Below, piece after piece: positions 7,355-15,091 of a stretch of DNA of 46,978 nt (its first letter is position 1; each line of letters opens with the position of its first letter). This DNA comes from a virus. Location of the stretch: positions 1 through 46,978 of IMG/VR virus record IMGVR_UViG_3300006117_000466; one strand, written 5' to 3'. The translations under genes were made by a program, and so were the position numbers. The notes beneath the pieces were generated by a model, which searched no databases, was not told the origin of the DNA, and saw nothing but the letters and a program-made list of their open reading frames with translations.

Positions 7355-7643
7355 CATCGATGCCAGGTCTAAATGTTCTGGTATCACCCCATCTACCGTG
7401 AGGTGGACCAATACCTTCTGCATACCTTAAAGTGGTAAAAGGCCACTCATAAGGGAAGCTACAAAGATGTCGTAAAACAACATCCTCGTAGACCCAAACT
7501 ACTTTTGGAAAACTTTTTGACATCCTACTAATGTTTGTTTTTAATAGAACGCCATCCTTACTCAAAGGAACCCAATCTTTAGCACCACTGGGTTCTTTTT
7601 CCCCTGTGTATATTTCTCTTATGTACAGCGCATGTCTAGACAC
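7347..7643 (-). CDS. Hypothetical small protein
   Basis: 98 residues, not recognised, rich in aromatic residues and arginine. It starts with GTG at 7643, two bases after the phosphoesterase stop; a GAGGT ribosome site is formed by the last codons of that gene, so translation is coupled. It does not carry the RWS end of its downstream neighbours. Confidence 0.6.
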   Translation of the reverse strand: MSRHALYIREIYTGEKEPSGAKDWVPLSKDGVLLKTNISRMSKSFPKVVWVYEDVVLRHLCSFPYEWPFTTLRYAEGIGPPHGRWGDTRTFRPGIDDV

Positions 7644-7645
7644 GA

Positions 7646-8470
7646 TTATACCTCGAATGTAAATGTAGGATCAAAACCGTTTTCGGCTTCGTAGGGCAAG
7701 TAACCTCTAGGATTACAATGCACCCAAGTGTCACCTACTTGATAGTGGACAGGATCATGCACATGACCATGCACCCATCTTTTTATGTTAGGATGATCTA
7801 AGATAAGTTCACTTAGATCGCTAACATAAGCACCGTTGCTATGGGTTTCATGTTTGTACTTTTCATTTACGCTCATAAAGGTTGGCCCCATGTGCGTAAT
7901 GACTACTACAGGCTTATCTGCATTTTCTTTCACTACCTGTTTCACGTATCGTTTAGAAATTAAATGCATATCTACAGTATCATGCGGACGTAATTTATGA
8001 TACGTTGAGAGCTTTTCATTCTTGTAGGTAATCAACTTATAGTCCATCATATAGTCTTTAATCATAGCTAGAGTTAAAGGATCCTGTTTGTTCATGTCAG
8101 TCCACATAGTGGCACCAACAAAAACAACACCTTCATATTCTACACTTTGATTTTCTAACAATGTGACATTATCTGGCATGAACCTTGCAAGTTCTTCCTG
8201 AGTCTTCCACATCTTGTTATGATAGTGCTCATGGTTACCCATAACATAAAATACCTTTTTGTACTTTGGGCATTCATGTTGGAAAAATTCCGAGCATGGA
8301 AATTCTTTGTTAGGAACACCAATAGGATACAAGGTTTTAGTGCTATGGAAATCATTTCTAATGCTACGAGTTTCGCAAGCATCCCCGGCGATAATTAGGA
8401 CATCGCCGCCGGGCAGATCCAGATATCCAGAGACATCCAAATGCAAGTCGCTAATCAAACTAATTTTCAT
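7646..8470 (-). CDS. Calcineurin-like metallophosphoesterase
   Basis: 274 residues with all binuclear-metal motifs in order: SDLHLD (D8, H10), GDAC (D30), GNHEH (N79, H80), THMGP near 193 and GHVHD near 235. Phage members can be nucleases, phosphodiesterases or nucleotide phosphatases; the specific substrate is not predictable. It is second in the operon driven by the promoter at 8943-8971, and ends inside the ribosome site of the next gene. Confidence 0.85.
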   Translation of the reverse strand: MKISLISDLHLDVSGYLDLPGGDVLIIAGDACETRSIRNDFHSTKTLYPIGVPNKEFPCSEFFQHECPKYKKVFYVMGNHEHYHNKMWKTQEELARFMPDNVTLLENQSVEYEGVVFVGATMWTDMNKQDPLTLAMIKDYMMDYKLITYKNEKLSTYHKLRPHDTVDMHLISKRYVKQVVKENADKPVVVITHMGPTFMSVNEKYKHETHSNGAYVSDLSELILDHPNIKRWVHGHVHDPVHYQVGDTWVHCNPRGYLPYEAENGFDPTFTFEV

Positions 8471-8482
8471 TTTATATCTTTC

Positions 8483-8917
8483 TTAAAAATCTAAATCTTC
8501 ATTAAAATTTCCAAACGCAGTATCTTTACTAGGTGTAACTAAATTTTCAATCATCTGCGCTTGTTCCCATGCTTTTGACAACATTGGATTAGCATCGCGA
8601 TCTTCTTTAGTATGTACCAGATCCATCCAAACAAACGGGCTACGTTGACGATGAGCACCGAATACTCTAGGTTGGTGTACTTTACCATAATCCCATAAGT
8701 CTTGTGCTATTTCCATTACACGCTGTTTGTCCAATTCTGCCAAACTGCGTTCGTCATATACTCCAATTTGGGTATAGGCATCAATTACTTCCATCCAGTG
8801 TTCTAACGTCGGACACTTAGTTCCTGTAGTAATAAACACTACAGATTCAAAACTTACTTTATCCTCTACAATATCTCGGATACAGCGGCTGGCTGAAAAA
8901 CCAATTTTTTTAATCAC
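8483..8917 (-). CDS. Hypothetical protein, first gene of the 8917-3185 operon
   Basis: About 144 residues, not recognised. The start was set at a GTG at 8917 because an AAGGAG site lies 8 nt before it; upstream ATGs at 8935 and 8971 lack one. The predicted transcription start is near 8936. Aspartate/glutamate-rich, with no membrane segment. Confidence 0.6.
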   Translation of the reverse strand: MIKKIGFSASRCIRDIVEDKVSFESVVFITTGTKCPTLEHWMEVIDAYTQIGVYDERSLAELDKQRVMEIAQDLWDYGKVHQPRVFGAHRQRSPFVWMDLVHTKEDRDANPMLSKAWEQAQMIENLVTPSKDTAFGNFNEDLDF

Positions 8918-8942
8918 GGTTCGCTCCTTATACATTACTAAT

Positions 8943-8971
8943 ATTATATGTTCAAATGGTAAATGTGTCAA
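8943..8971 (-). promoter_or_regulatory. Consensus promoter of the 8917-3185 operon
   Basis: Minus strand TTGACA (8971-8966), 17 nt, TATAAT (8948-8943): perfect consensus. It overlaps the presumed 5' region of the divergent hemA gene, for which a weak plus-strand TTCAAA-16-TATAAA (8951-8978) can be drawn, so the two may exclude each other. Confidence 0.75.
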
Positions 8972-8994
8972 GTATAAAATGCTTAAATACTGGT

Positions 8995-10215
8995 ATGATT
9001 AAACCAAAAACACAAGACGCGATCGCCAAAAGTCTTGAAAAATTAAAAACAGAAGGCAACTACAGAGTATTTACGGACATACTGCGCCAGCGTGGAGATT
9101 TTCCACGTGCAATTTGGTATGGTCGTTATAATATCAAACAAATTACAAACTGGTGCTCAAATGACTATTTGGGCATGGGTCAGCATAAAGTAGTACTAGA
9201 TGCTATGCACACAGTTTTAGATACTGCGGGTGCAGGATCCGGAGGAACACGTAATATTTCGGGTACTACCCATTATCACGTTGCTTTAGAAAACGAACTA
9301 GCCAAATTACATGATAAAACAAGTGCTCTTACATTTACTAGCGGCTACGTTGCTAACCAAAGTACGCTTTCTGTGTTAGGTCTAGTATTGCCAAACGTGC
9401 ATTATATCAGCGACAAACACAATCACAATTCAATGATTGTAGGTATTAAATCAAGTAAAGTTCCACGTACAGTTTGGGAACACAACGATTTGAAACACTT
9501 AAAACAAATATTGGAAAGCATGGAAGATGGCGCACAGCCTATCATCGCACTGGAAGGTGTTTACTCGATGGATGGAGATAAGGGCCGTGTTGCAGATGTT
9601 TGTGAACTAGCTAGAAAATATGGTGCTATGGTTTATGTCGACGAAGTCCACGCGGTTGGCCTTTACGGCAACCGCGGAGCTGGGGTCGCAGAAGAACAGC
9701 ATTGTGTTGATGGTGTAGATATTATACAAGGTACACTTGCTAAGGCATTTGGTGTACAAGGTGGATATATTGCGGCGGGGCGTGATCTAATAGATATGGT
9801 TCGCTCTTATGCACAGGGTTTAATCTTTTCAACATCAATGGCTCCTGTACTATGTGCCGGTGCTCTTGCTAGTGTTAAGTACGTTCAAGATCATCCAGCA
9901 CTGCGTACTAGGATTATGGATGTAGCAGAAATGACTAGACAGCATTTGAAAGATGCAGGATTAGAAGTGAACCCATTATCAGAAGGCGGACACATTGTTC
10001 CTGTTATGGTACGTGACGCTAAGAAGTGTAAAGCTATTAGTGATTGGTTATTGGATGAAAAAGGAATTTACGTACAGCCCATAAATTACCCCACTGTTCC
10101 GTGGGGTACTGAGCGACTACGCTTTACACCTACTCCTAATCATACAGAAGCAGATATCTACTATCTAGCCGAAAGTCTTAAAGAAGCCTTTAACGTCTTT
10201 TCACAGACTTCTTAG
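8995..10215 (+). CDS. hemA: 5-aminolevulinate synthase (ALAS)
   Basis: 406 residues from the ATG at 8995 (an in-frame ATG at 8956 is possible; neither has a ribosome site). ALAS condenses glycine and succinyl-CoA to 5-aminolevulinate, the first step of haem synthesis by the C4 route. Family marks are EGNYRVF near the N-terminus, WCSNDYLGM, GAGSGGTRNISGT, VDEVHAVGLYG (PLP aspartate near 216), GTLAKAFG (PLP lysine near 250) and INYPTVPWG. The last two motif sets separate ALAS from 2-amino-3-ketobutyrate ligase and BioF. It is full length, and the only rightward gene for several kilobases. Its origin is probably alphaproteobacterial. Confidence 0.93.
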   Translation: MIKPKTQDAIAKSLEKLKTEGNYRVFTDILRQRGDFPRAIWYGRYNIKQITNWCSNDYLGMGQHKVVLDAMHTVLDTAGAGSGGTRNISGTTHYHVALENELAKLHDKTSALTFTSGYVANQSTLSVLGLVLPNVHYISDKHNHNSMIVGIKSSKVPRTVWEHNDLKHLKQILESMEDGAQPIIALEGVYSMDGDKGRVADVCELARKYGAMVYVDEVHAVGLYGNRGAGVAEEQHCVDGVDIIQGTLAKAFGVQGGYIAAGRDLIDMVRSYAQGLIFSTSMAPVLCAGALASVKYVQDHPALRTRIMDVAEMTRQHLKDAGLEVNPLSEGGHIVPVMVRDAKKCKAISDWLLDEKGIYVQPINYPTVPWGTERLRFTPTPNHTEADIYYLAESLKEAFNVFSQTS

Positions 10216-10318
10216 CAGGACGCCTAGGAGGTTTAGGATCCTCCATCAATCGCCGCAAGTGTTCTAATTGTTTTTGACGCTTGCGGTTTTTTACGGCGTC
10301 CTTTAATTTCTTAAGCAC
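10190..10318 (-). CDS. 42-residue basic peptide, antisense to the hemA end
   Basis: GTG start at 10318, overlapping the exonuclease stop, with GGTAAGA upstream. The predicted peptide is very rich in lysine and arginine (LKKLKDAVKNRKRQKQ start, PKPPRRPAKK near the end). Its last 26 nt are antisense to the hemA 3' end. The base bias and coupling suggest a real small gene, perhaps nucleic-acid binding, but nothing else supports it. Confidence 0.4.
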   Translation of the reverse strand: MLKKLKDAVKNRKRQKQLEHLRRLMEDPKPPRRPAKKSVKRR

Positions 10319-10841
10319 TCTTACCTAACTTACGATAAACAGTCTGAACACCTTTGGCTTGACGAATAGCATCAAACAATGCATTGTGTTGCTCTGCACT
10401 TTTTTCCATCTCTGGGTCAGCTAGGTCAAACAATGTACGTGTATCACGACAACGCCAAAACTCCCAAGGCGGAGTACGATTAACTTGACGATACATATCT
10501 TCCAAAATCATCAAATCAAATACAGCCCCGTGGCTCCAAAACTTATCACAACCCCAAGCAAACTTATGGAACTGAGAGATCGCATCTTCAAAACTGATAC
10601 GGCCATCAGGACTGAATGCTTCTTCCATTACTTCGGGATTTTGTTTAGCCCACCAATCCAATGTATTAGGATCAATGTCACGACCTAATTTGTCTTGATC
10701 ATCCAAATCGATCTTAAAGTAAAGTTCGTCATAGATGTCATTACTAAAAGGATCAAAAGTTACTGCACCAAGAGTTAATACAACAGTACGTGGGGTTACG
10801 GCCATTGTTTCCAAGTCGACCATTAGATGTTTTTTTGCCAT
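10311..10841 (-). CDS. 3'-5' exonuclease, DexA/DnaQ-like
   Basis: 176 residues. The DEDD-type exonuclease motifs are visible: LMVDLETM (ExoI, D-x-E), a central HGAVFDLMILEDMY segment (ExoII) and EQHNALFDAIRQAK (ExoIII, H-x4-D). This matches the Rv2179c/T4 DexA-like group of exonucleases acting on single-stranded DNA or RNA. The start at 10841 has an AAGG site; the open frame runs to 10943 across the promoter, so the longer form is rejected. Confidence 0.8.
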   Translation of the reverse strand: MAKKHLMVDLETMAVTPRTVVLTLGAVTFDPFSNDIYDELYFKIDLDDQDKLGRDIDPNTLDWWAKQNPEVMEEAFSPDGRISFEDAISQFHKFAWGCDKFWSHGAVFDLMILEDMYRQVNRTPPWEFWRCRDTRTLFDLADPEMEKSAEQHNALFDAIRQAKGVQTVYRKLGKSA

Positions 10842-10869
10842 GATATGTGCCTTGTTAATTAATACATTA

Positions 10870-10898
10870 ATTATAGCAGATATTTTGGTAAATGTCAA
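10870..10898 (-). promoter_or_regulatory. Exonuclease promoter
   Basis: Minus strand TTGACA (10898-10893), 17 nt, TATAAT (10875-10870), perfect consensus, with a TGC extended -10 as well. It overlaps the last codons of rpsU, so exonuclease expression has its own start. Confidence 0.75.
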
Positions 10899-11134
10899 TA
10901 CATTTTTGGGGGAAGTTGCTGATCTCTTAGGTGGCGTTTCCAACGTGCTTTGGCCGCACCTTTTTTGCGTTTGCGCTCTGTAGTAGGTTTTTCGTAACTC
11001 TGTCGTTTTAGGACTTCTTGCAATAGTCCAGATTCGTCGACTTTCTTTTTGAATTTACGTAGGGCAGAGTTGAAATTGTCTCCTACTTCTACATGGCAAC
11101 CTTTATGTTGTTTTTTATTATTTGGATGGCTCAT
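10895..11134 (-). CDS. rpsU: Ribosomal protein bS21
   Basis: 79 residues. The core FNSALRKFKKKVDESGLL, then YEKPTTERKRKK, is the hallmark of the small-subunit protein bS21, which sits near the anti-Shine-Dalgarno region and helps initiation. The N-terminal 20 residues (SHPNNKKQHKG) are unlike cellular copies, and the tail (RWKRHLRDQQLPPKMY) also differs. Phage-encoded bS21 is known from large phages and a pelagiphage and is thought to bias host ribosomes. It is the last gene of the lipoprotein operon from 14119; the ribosome site AGAAG is weak. Confidence 0.92.
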   Translation of the reverse strand: MSHPNNKKQHKGCHVEVGDNFNSALRKFKKKVDESGLLQEVLKRQSYEKPTTERKRKKGAAKARWKRHLRDQQLPPKMY

Positions 11135-11160
11135 CTTCTAGTTATTAACTATTCTGTTAA

Positions 11161-11556
11161 TTACTTATCACTATTAAACAATTTTATTAAAAAATCTGTA
11201 ACACTTTCAACGTACCCACCGTTTAAATGCTCTAAAACTGATCGTAAATCTGGGTTTTCGGTGTGCCAGAACACATTAGGGCGAGAAACTATATAGCTAG
11301 ATAGTACATTAGTCATTCCGTCATCGCTGTCCAAATTAATGTATTTGTAGTCGCTTCTAGCCAAAGCATAAAATAACCATTCTACATTAGGTTCGCCCTG
11401 ATATGTATACAGGTTTAGATCCTCTGGTAATTTGTTGTCTTTTAGCCACACACTTACTTCTTTTTGTTCTTCATCAGAGATACTTAAAAATAACAAACTC
11501 AGATTACCATTTTCGTAGAAATCCGGAGGTGTTATTAGCGTCAATTTACTTTCCAT
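11161..11556 (-). CDS. Conserved-type hypothetical protein
   Basis: 131 residues, unrecognised, acidic and soluble. An AGGAAAA site precedes the ATG, which lies inside the end of the preceding membrane protein (11-nt overlap), indicating coupled translation. No motif allows a function. Confidence 0.6.
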   Translation of the reverse strand: MESKLTLITPPDFYENGNLSLLFLSISDEEQKEVSVWLKDNKLPEDLNLYTYQGEPNVEWLFYALARSDYKYINLDSDDGMTNVLSSYIVSRPNVFWHTENPDLRSVLEHLNGGYVESVTDFLIKLFNSDK

Positions 11557-12946
11557 TGTTTTCCTGTTTTTTCTGTTCTAGCGTATTAAGATACTCTTCT
11601 TCGCTGACAGTTTGAGTTTTTGCGACTACGTTCATCCATTTATTAGATTCTGCTTGCTCTTCGTTTTGGACATAGGTCTTTTCATTAGGTTTGATATGCG
11701 GAGGAGCCGCACCCTCATGATACATCTGTCCTTCTACTACTATGTATCCGGGAGCATTTATAATCTCAGCAACTGGTAACTCTGGCTTTAATGGGATCAC
11801 CATAGTGCCTGCATCGTCATGCACGATGATTTTATCTTGTTCGTGAGTAAATGTTGTATTAGTAGGGGGCTCTGGCCAATCGGCTTCGCTGTCCTCGTCT
11901 AACACTTTATAATCTACTACCGGAGGATCGTTTTTCAAACCAATGTAGTAGGATTTTTCTTGCTCTTTTGTCAACGTGTTGAACGCTTCATCCTCTTCTG
12001 GTGTAGTTTCTTCAGACGGTGTAACAGTTGTATAGGTGAAGCTAGGACCTGTTTGAATCCATTCACCTGTTGTGGGATCTTTGACCCCTTCAAACGCTTC
12101 TTTTATAACAGGCTCTTGTTCCTCGGCGGTAGGTTTATCACCAACATCTGCTACATAAGGATCAGGTGTATCTTCTTTCAATTCTTTTTGTTCTTTAGCC
12201 CATGCAAAACTATATTGGCTAGCTAACAATAGCACAACAGCCAATGGATCTAATACTATAACGATTAAAATAGTAATCCATGTTACGGCACGTTCTAACA
12301 TATTAGCATCTGGAGAGCTACCGTAGACTAATGCCGCGATATATTTTATCGGGCCAACGTCCGCTTCAACTTTTCGAACTTCTGCACGAATAGGTGCGGC
12401 TTCGTCGTTAAGTTGGCTAATGATCTTCTGGTTGGCTTCAATGTCTTTGGAAAGAGCAATGCGATCCCTTTGTTGGCTTTTACGTATAGAATTGGATTTG
12501 TCCGCACCTTTTTCGTCCTGGGATCGTGCCATAACTTGGTCCACAGCTTCATCCATTTGTTTAAGTTGCTTGCGGTCACTTTCAATATTTTCTTTTGCCG
12601 TTTTAATTTTCTCATCATATATTGATATCCTTGATTGTACGTCGCCGGAAACTAGACTTTGATCTGAGTGAGCTTTACTTAAGAATCCAAAAACGCCAAT
12701 GCTTGTAATCAACATCAGTACTGCTATAGCAGGCATCATATAGGCTTTAAGGAATACAGGAGCACGTTCCCAATTTTGTTTGAGCCAAACAGTAAGACTC
12801 AGCTTACCCAACTCAATTACTACACCCATGATCACAATGGGAATGACCATAGCAGGATAGATCGCGACCAATCCTTCTACGGAATAATAAATGGCTATGG
12901 CACTAATTAATAGGCCTGATAGCAGAGTTAAGTAACCGACTAGCAT
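11546..12946 (-). CDS. Large membrane protein with cytoplasmic coiled coil
   Basis: 466 residues. Three hydrophobic segments lie in the first 95 residues, a long charged coiled-coil stretch at about 95-205, a fourth membrane segment near 225-245 (TILIVIVLDPLAVVLLLAS), and an acidic proline-rich C-terminal tail of about 220 residues. Similar proteins occur in T4-like marine phages, but I know of no proven role. An AAGGGA site precedes the ATG. Candidate jobs are inner-membrane remodelling or superinfection control; this is speculation. Confidence 0.7.
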   Translation of the reverse strand: MLVGYLTLLSGLLISAIAIYYSVEGLVAIYPAMVIPIVIMGVVIELGKLSLTVWLKQNWERAPVFLKAYMMPAIAVLMLITSIGVFGFLSKAHSDQSLVSGDVQSRISIYDEKIKTAKENIESDRKQLKQMDEAVDQVMARSQDEKGADKSNSIRKSQQRDRIALSKDIEANQKIISQLNDEAAPIRAEVRKVEADVGPIKYIAALVYGSSPDANMLERAVTWITILIVIVLDPLAVVLLLASQYSFAWAKEQKELKEDTPDPYVADVGDKPTAEEQEPVIKEAFEGVKDPTTGEWIQTGPSFTYTTVTPSEETTPEEDEAFNTLTKEQEKSYYIGLKNDPPVVDYKVLDEDSEADWPEPPTNTTFTHEQDKIIVHDDAGTMVIPLKPELPVAEIINAPGYIVVEGQMYHEGAAPPHIKPNEKTYVQNEEQAESNKWMNVVAKTQTVSEEEYLNTLEQKKQENNGK

Positions 12947-12958
12947 AATATCCCTTAT

Positions 12959-13339
12959 TTATTTGTAAAACTGCCACCCATTTGATCCAACTTGTTGACA
13001 AGCACGTTCTTGATAATACTGAGACTTGCCCTTGATAACAACTTCAGTTTGGAACACCCTACAAAATCCATCACCGATTGGATACGTATACACCACACGA
13101 ACATGTCCATTGGCCGCATTATATTTTGACCACCAATCCACGATCTCGCCGTTTTGAGTGTTGTTTAGAGCAACAGCTACAGCTCGTATCAGGAGTTGTT
13201 CGTCCTCCGGTTCTAGACTATTGCCCCAACCCCAAGCAAATGCTTGAGTACTACAGAGCAATAAACTAATTATTAACCACTTCCCAGCGGCCGTCAAATT
13301 TTTGGCAAGCGAGTCCACGTTGTTGCACCATGTTTCCAT
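12959..13339 (-). CDS. Exported protein, 17-kDa-surface-antigen-like C-terminus
   Basis: Up to 126 residues. A signal peptide (KWLIISLLLCSTQAFA) is followed by a domain whose end (CRVFQTEVVIKGKSQYYQ, then ERACQQVGSNGW) resembles the C-terminal domain of the rickettsial 17-kDa surface antigen family. The start is uncertain: ATG at 13339 overlaps the neighbour by 74 nt; GTG 13318 or TTG 13297 would put the signal peptide nearer the N-terminus. The upstream gene has a related end, so the two look like a tandem duplication. Confidence 0.6.
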   Translation of the reverse strand: METWCNNVDSLAKNLTAAGKWLIISLLLCSTQAFAWGWGNSLEPEDEQLLIRAVAVALNNTQNGEIVDWWSKYNAANGHVRVVYTYPIGDGFCRVFQTEVVIKGKSQYYQERACQQVGSNGWQFYK

Positions 13340-13607
13340 TTAGGTTAATATAATAAATGTATTCACCACAATTTTTAGCAATACCTGCTTGTTTGATAGT
13401 GATACGATCTAACTGATTATCAGTACACACCATAACATCCTTAGTACGCTGGCCCTGAGGCGTTGATACTGTTTCACTTCGCAGATTACACATCTGTTCT
13501 GTGGGCGGTCTGTTAGGTGTTGAACTGCACCCCGATAACAAAGCAATAAGAGCAAACATTAGGACAATAGATATCCACATGATCTCTTTTACACGATAAG
13601 GATGCAT
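13266..13607 (-). CDS. Lipoprotein, relative of the 17-kDa antigen domain
   Basis: 113 residues. A hydrophobic segment ends in the lipobox LLSGC, predicting acylation and anchoring in the host envelope. The C-terminus (CGEYIYYINLNG, then GLACQKFDGRWEV) parallels the next gene. The ATG at 13607 overlaps the LPP20-like stop (TGATG), with AAAAAGGTG as ribosome site; the GTG three bases earlier is less likely. Confidence 0.65.
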   Translation of the reverse strand: MHPYRVKEIMWISIVLMFALIALLSGCSSTPNRPPTEQMCNLRSETVSTPQGQRTKDVMVCTDNQLDRITIKQAGIAKNCGEYIYYINLNGNMVQQRGLACQKFDGRWEVVNN

Positions 13608-14119
13608 CACTGCACCTTTTTAGCGTCAAATGCCGAAGCCAATGTTTGCACATCTTTTTGGCTAATCTTCAACATAACAAACGCACGGTAATTACCTTGC
13701 TCTGGATTGTAGGTTACAACCTTCTGATCGACTCCGTAAGTGCGAAGTACATTATCTGTGATCTTGTTCACAATAACATCACTAGCATGTCCTTTGCCGA
13801 TTGGATTAGCTGGATTGCCGGATTCTGTATAACTGATCGAAGTTGTATTTGACAACTCGCCTGCTACACGATCTGCAATTTTAGCTTTGGCCTTGAGTGT
13901 TGCTTTCTTAACAGCCATCTCCATGCTTGGGCTTACGTCTTCGGCAACTGCATAATACATGCCTTGGCGATCCCAAATCCATCCTTCATTACCTTTGTCT
14001 GCGTGATCCAAATACCAACTAGGTACCTGTTTCTCTTTGACGTTTTCGGTTTTCAATGTAGTCATGCCCGAACAAGCTGTAAGAGCAACTACGATTGGAA
14101 CTAACATAAACTTCTTCAT
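13607..14119 (-). CDS. LPP20-family lipoprotein
   Basis: 170 residues from the ATG at 14119, supported by an AGGAGG site. It has a lipobox VALTAC at residues about 11-16. The body fits the LPP20 lipoprotein family: PSWY near the start, YYAVAEDVSPSMEMAVKKATLKAKAKIA, then the terminal FVMLKIS strand. Cellular members are outer-membrane or periplasmic lipoproteins. It leads an envelope operon of three proteins upstream of the coiled-coil membrane protein and rpsU. Confidence 0.75.
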   Translation of the reverse strand: MKKFMLVPIVVALTACSGMTTLKTENVKEKQVPSWYLDHADKGNEGWIWDRQGMYYAVAEDVSPSMEMAVKKATLKAKAKIADRVAGELSNTTSISYTESGNPANPIGKGHASDVIVNKITDNVLRTYGVDQKVVTYNPEQGNYRAFVMLKISQKDVQTLASAFDAKKVQ

Positions 14120-14146
14120 ACTACCTCCTGTGTGTGTTGATGTATA

Positions 14147-14175
14147 ATTGTAACACGGTTTTACCTGTGTGTCAA
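14147..14175 (-). promoter_or_regulatory. Promoter of the lipoprotein-rpsU operon
   Basis: Minus strand TTGACA (14175-14170), 17 nt, TACAAT (14152-14147). The leader ends with ACACACAGGAGG, a leader shared with other genes in the window. Confidence 0.65.
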
Positions 14176-14178
14176 CCA

Positions 14179-14580
14179 TTATCGTCTCATTTTGGAAATA
14201 TCAACTGCTTGTTCGTCCGAGAATACCGGAACAGCATTTGACTTGTGCATAGTAGCAATACCCAAAACTTTAGTTCCTGTGTAGACTTTTGGAGCCGGAA
14301 GTGTTGCATTCCCGCCACCCGAATCTCTACTAGGAATATGGGCTGTGGTATTACGACCTTCAGGAATCTTCAAACTATACCCGGTACTAGTTAAGTTACC
14401 AGCACTCATAGCACGTTTGCGTTTCTTTTCTTCCTGTTCGATACCCTGTCGTTTGAGCAGTTCTTTCCACGCACGATCAGCTTCTTCAGCCTTACGCTTG
14501 TGTTCGGCACTGGCCCATTTTACCTTGCCTCTTTTCTTGCCTGTAGTGGATAACCACGGGCCTTCCAAATGCATACTCAT
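14179..14580 (-). CDS. Conserved phage hypothetical (MHKSNAVPVF motif)
   Basis: 133 residues, charged N-terminal half (KVKWASAEHKRKAEEA) and a C-terminal half with PSRDSGGG and IATMHKSNAVPVFSDEQA, ending in SKMRR. I recall this motif from many phage hypothetical proteins, but know of no function. Its ATG overlaps the stop of the 30-residue membrane peptide by four bases (ATGA). Confidence 0.65.
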   Translation of the reverse strand: MSMHLEGPWLSTTGKKRGKVKWASAEHKRKAEEADRAWKELLKRQGIEQEEKKRKRAMSAGNLTSTGYSLKIPEGRNTTAHIPSRDSGGGNATLPAPKVYTGTKVLGIATMHKSNAVPVFSDEQAVDISKMRR

Positions 14581-14669
14581 ATATCACACTCTATAAAAAT
14601 AAATGTAATGAATAAAGCCAAAATCCAATGGCCTGTAAGTATAAGAACGATTGGTACTAGCCAAGCCAT
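14577..14669 (-). CDS. 30-residue single-membrane-span peptide
   Basis: An ATG at 14669 follows the upstream stop by one base (TAATATG), and its TGA overlaps the next start (ATGA), so it exactly fills the gap between two coupled genes. Nearly the whole peptide is hydrophobic (WLVPIVLILTGHWILALF...), predicting one membrane span with an acidic tail. No ribosome site of its own is seen; translation is presumably coupled. Possible roles are a holin-like or membrane-modulating peptide. Confidence 0.55.
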   Translation of the reverse strand: MAWLVPIVLILTGHWILALFITFIFIECDI

Positions 14670-14670
14670 A

Positions 14671-14997
14671 TTATACTGTTACAGTTTCGGTTTCTGGAAT
14701 CGCAACGTGTACTTCACGCAATGATAATACTTGTTCAACCAATTTCTTGTTTAAACCAGTAAAACGAGCGATAGTACCGTCTGGCATGATTTTAAGCGAT
14801 CCTGCGACTACCCAAATCTGTTTACCACTTACATCGATGCCGGCTAACTTGCGGACAACACCATTAACGATGCCTTGCGGAGTAACCTTACCAATATTCC
14901 AGTAGTAGGTACCGGCATTACCAGACCAAATTTGCTCATCGCTACTATTAGCCTTACAAAACTTCTTAACTGCATTAATCGTAATATCTGCGTTCAT
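14671..14997 (-). CDS. Hypothetical protein, first gene after promoter 15030-15058
   Basis: 108 residues, not recognised. A strong AAAGGAGG site precedes the ATG at 14997. Regular beta-like pattern in the middle (KQIWVVAGSLKIMPDGTIARF). First of three leftward genes in a small operon. Confidence 0.6.
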   Translation of the reverse strand: MNADITINAVKKFCKANSSDEQIWSGNAGTYYWNIGKVTPQGIVNGVVRKLAGIDVSGKQIWVVAGSLKIMPDGTIARFTGLNKKLVEQVLSLREVHVAIPETETVTV

Positions 14998-15029
14998 AAT
15001 GAACCTCCTTTGATTATACTACAGTAACT

Positions 15030-15058
15030 ATTATATGGTTTTATCTGTAATAAGTCAA
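15030..15058 (-). promoter_or_regulatory. Promoter of the 14997-14179 operon
   Basis: Minus strand TTGACT (15058-15053), 17 nt, TATAAT (15035-15030), about 30 nt before the start codon. Confidence 0.65.
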
Positions 15059-15083
15059 TACCTAATTTTACCAAAATAGTTTA

Positions 15084-15091
15084 GGTAAATA
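15084..15091 (+). promoter_or_regulatory. Late-type box GGTAAATA
   Basis: GGTAAATA lies 17 bp before the lipoprotein ATG at 15109. It resembles the T4 late promoter core (TATAAATA) and recurs before other structural-side genes of the window. No -35 box is visible, as expected for late promoters. Confidence 0.4.
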
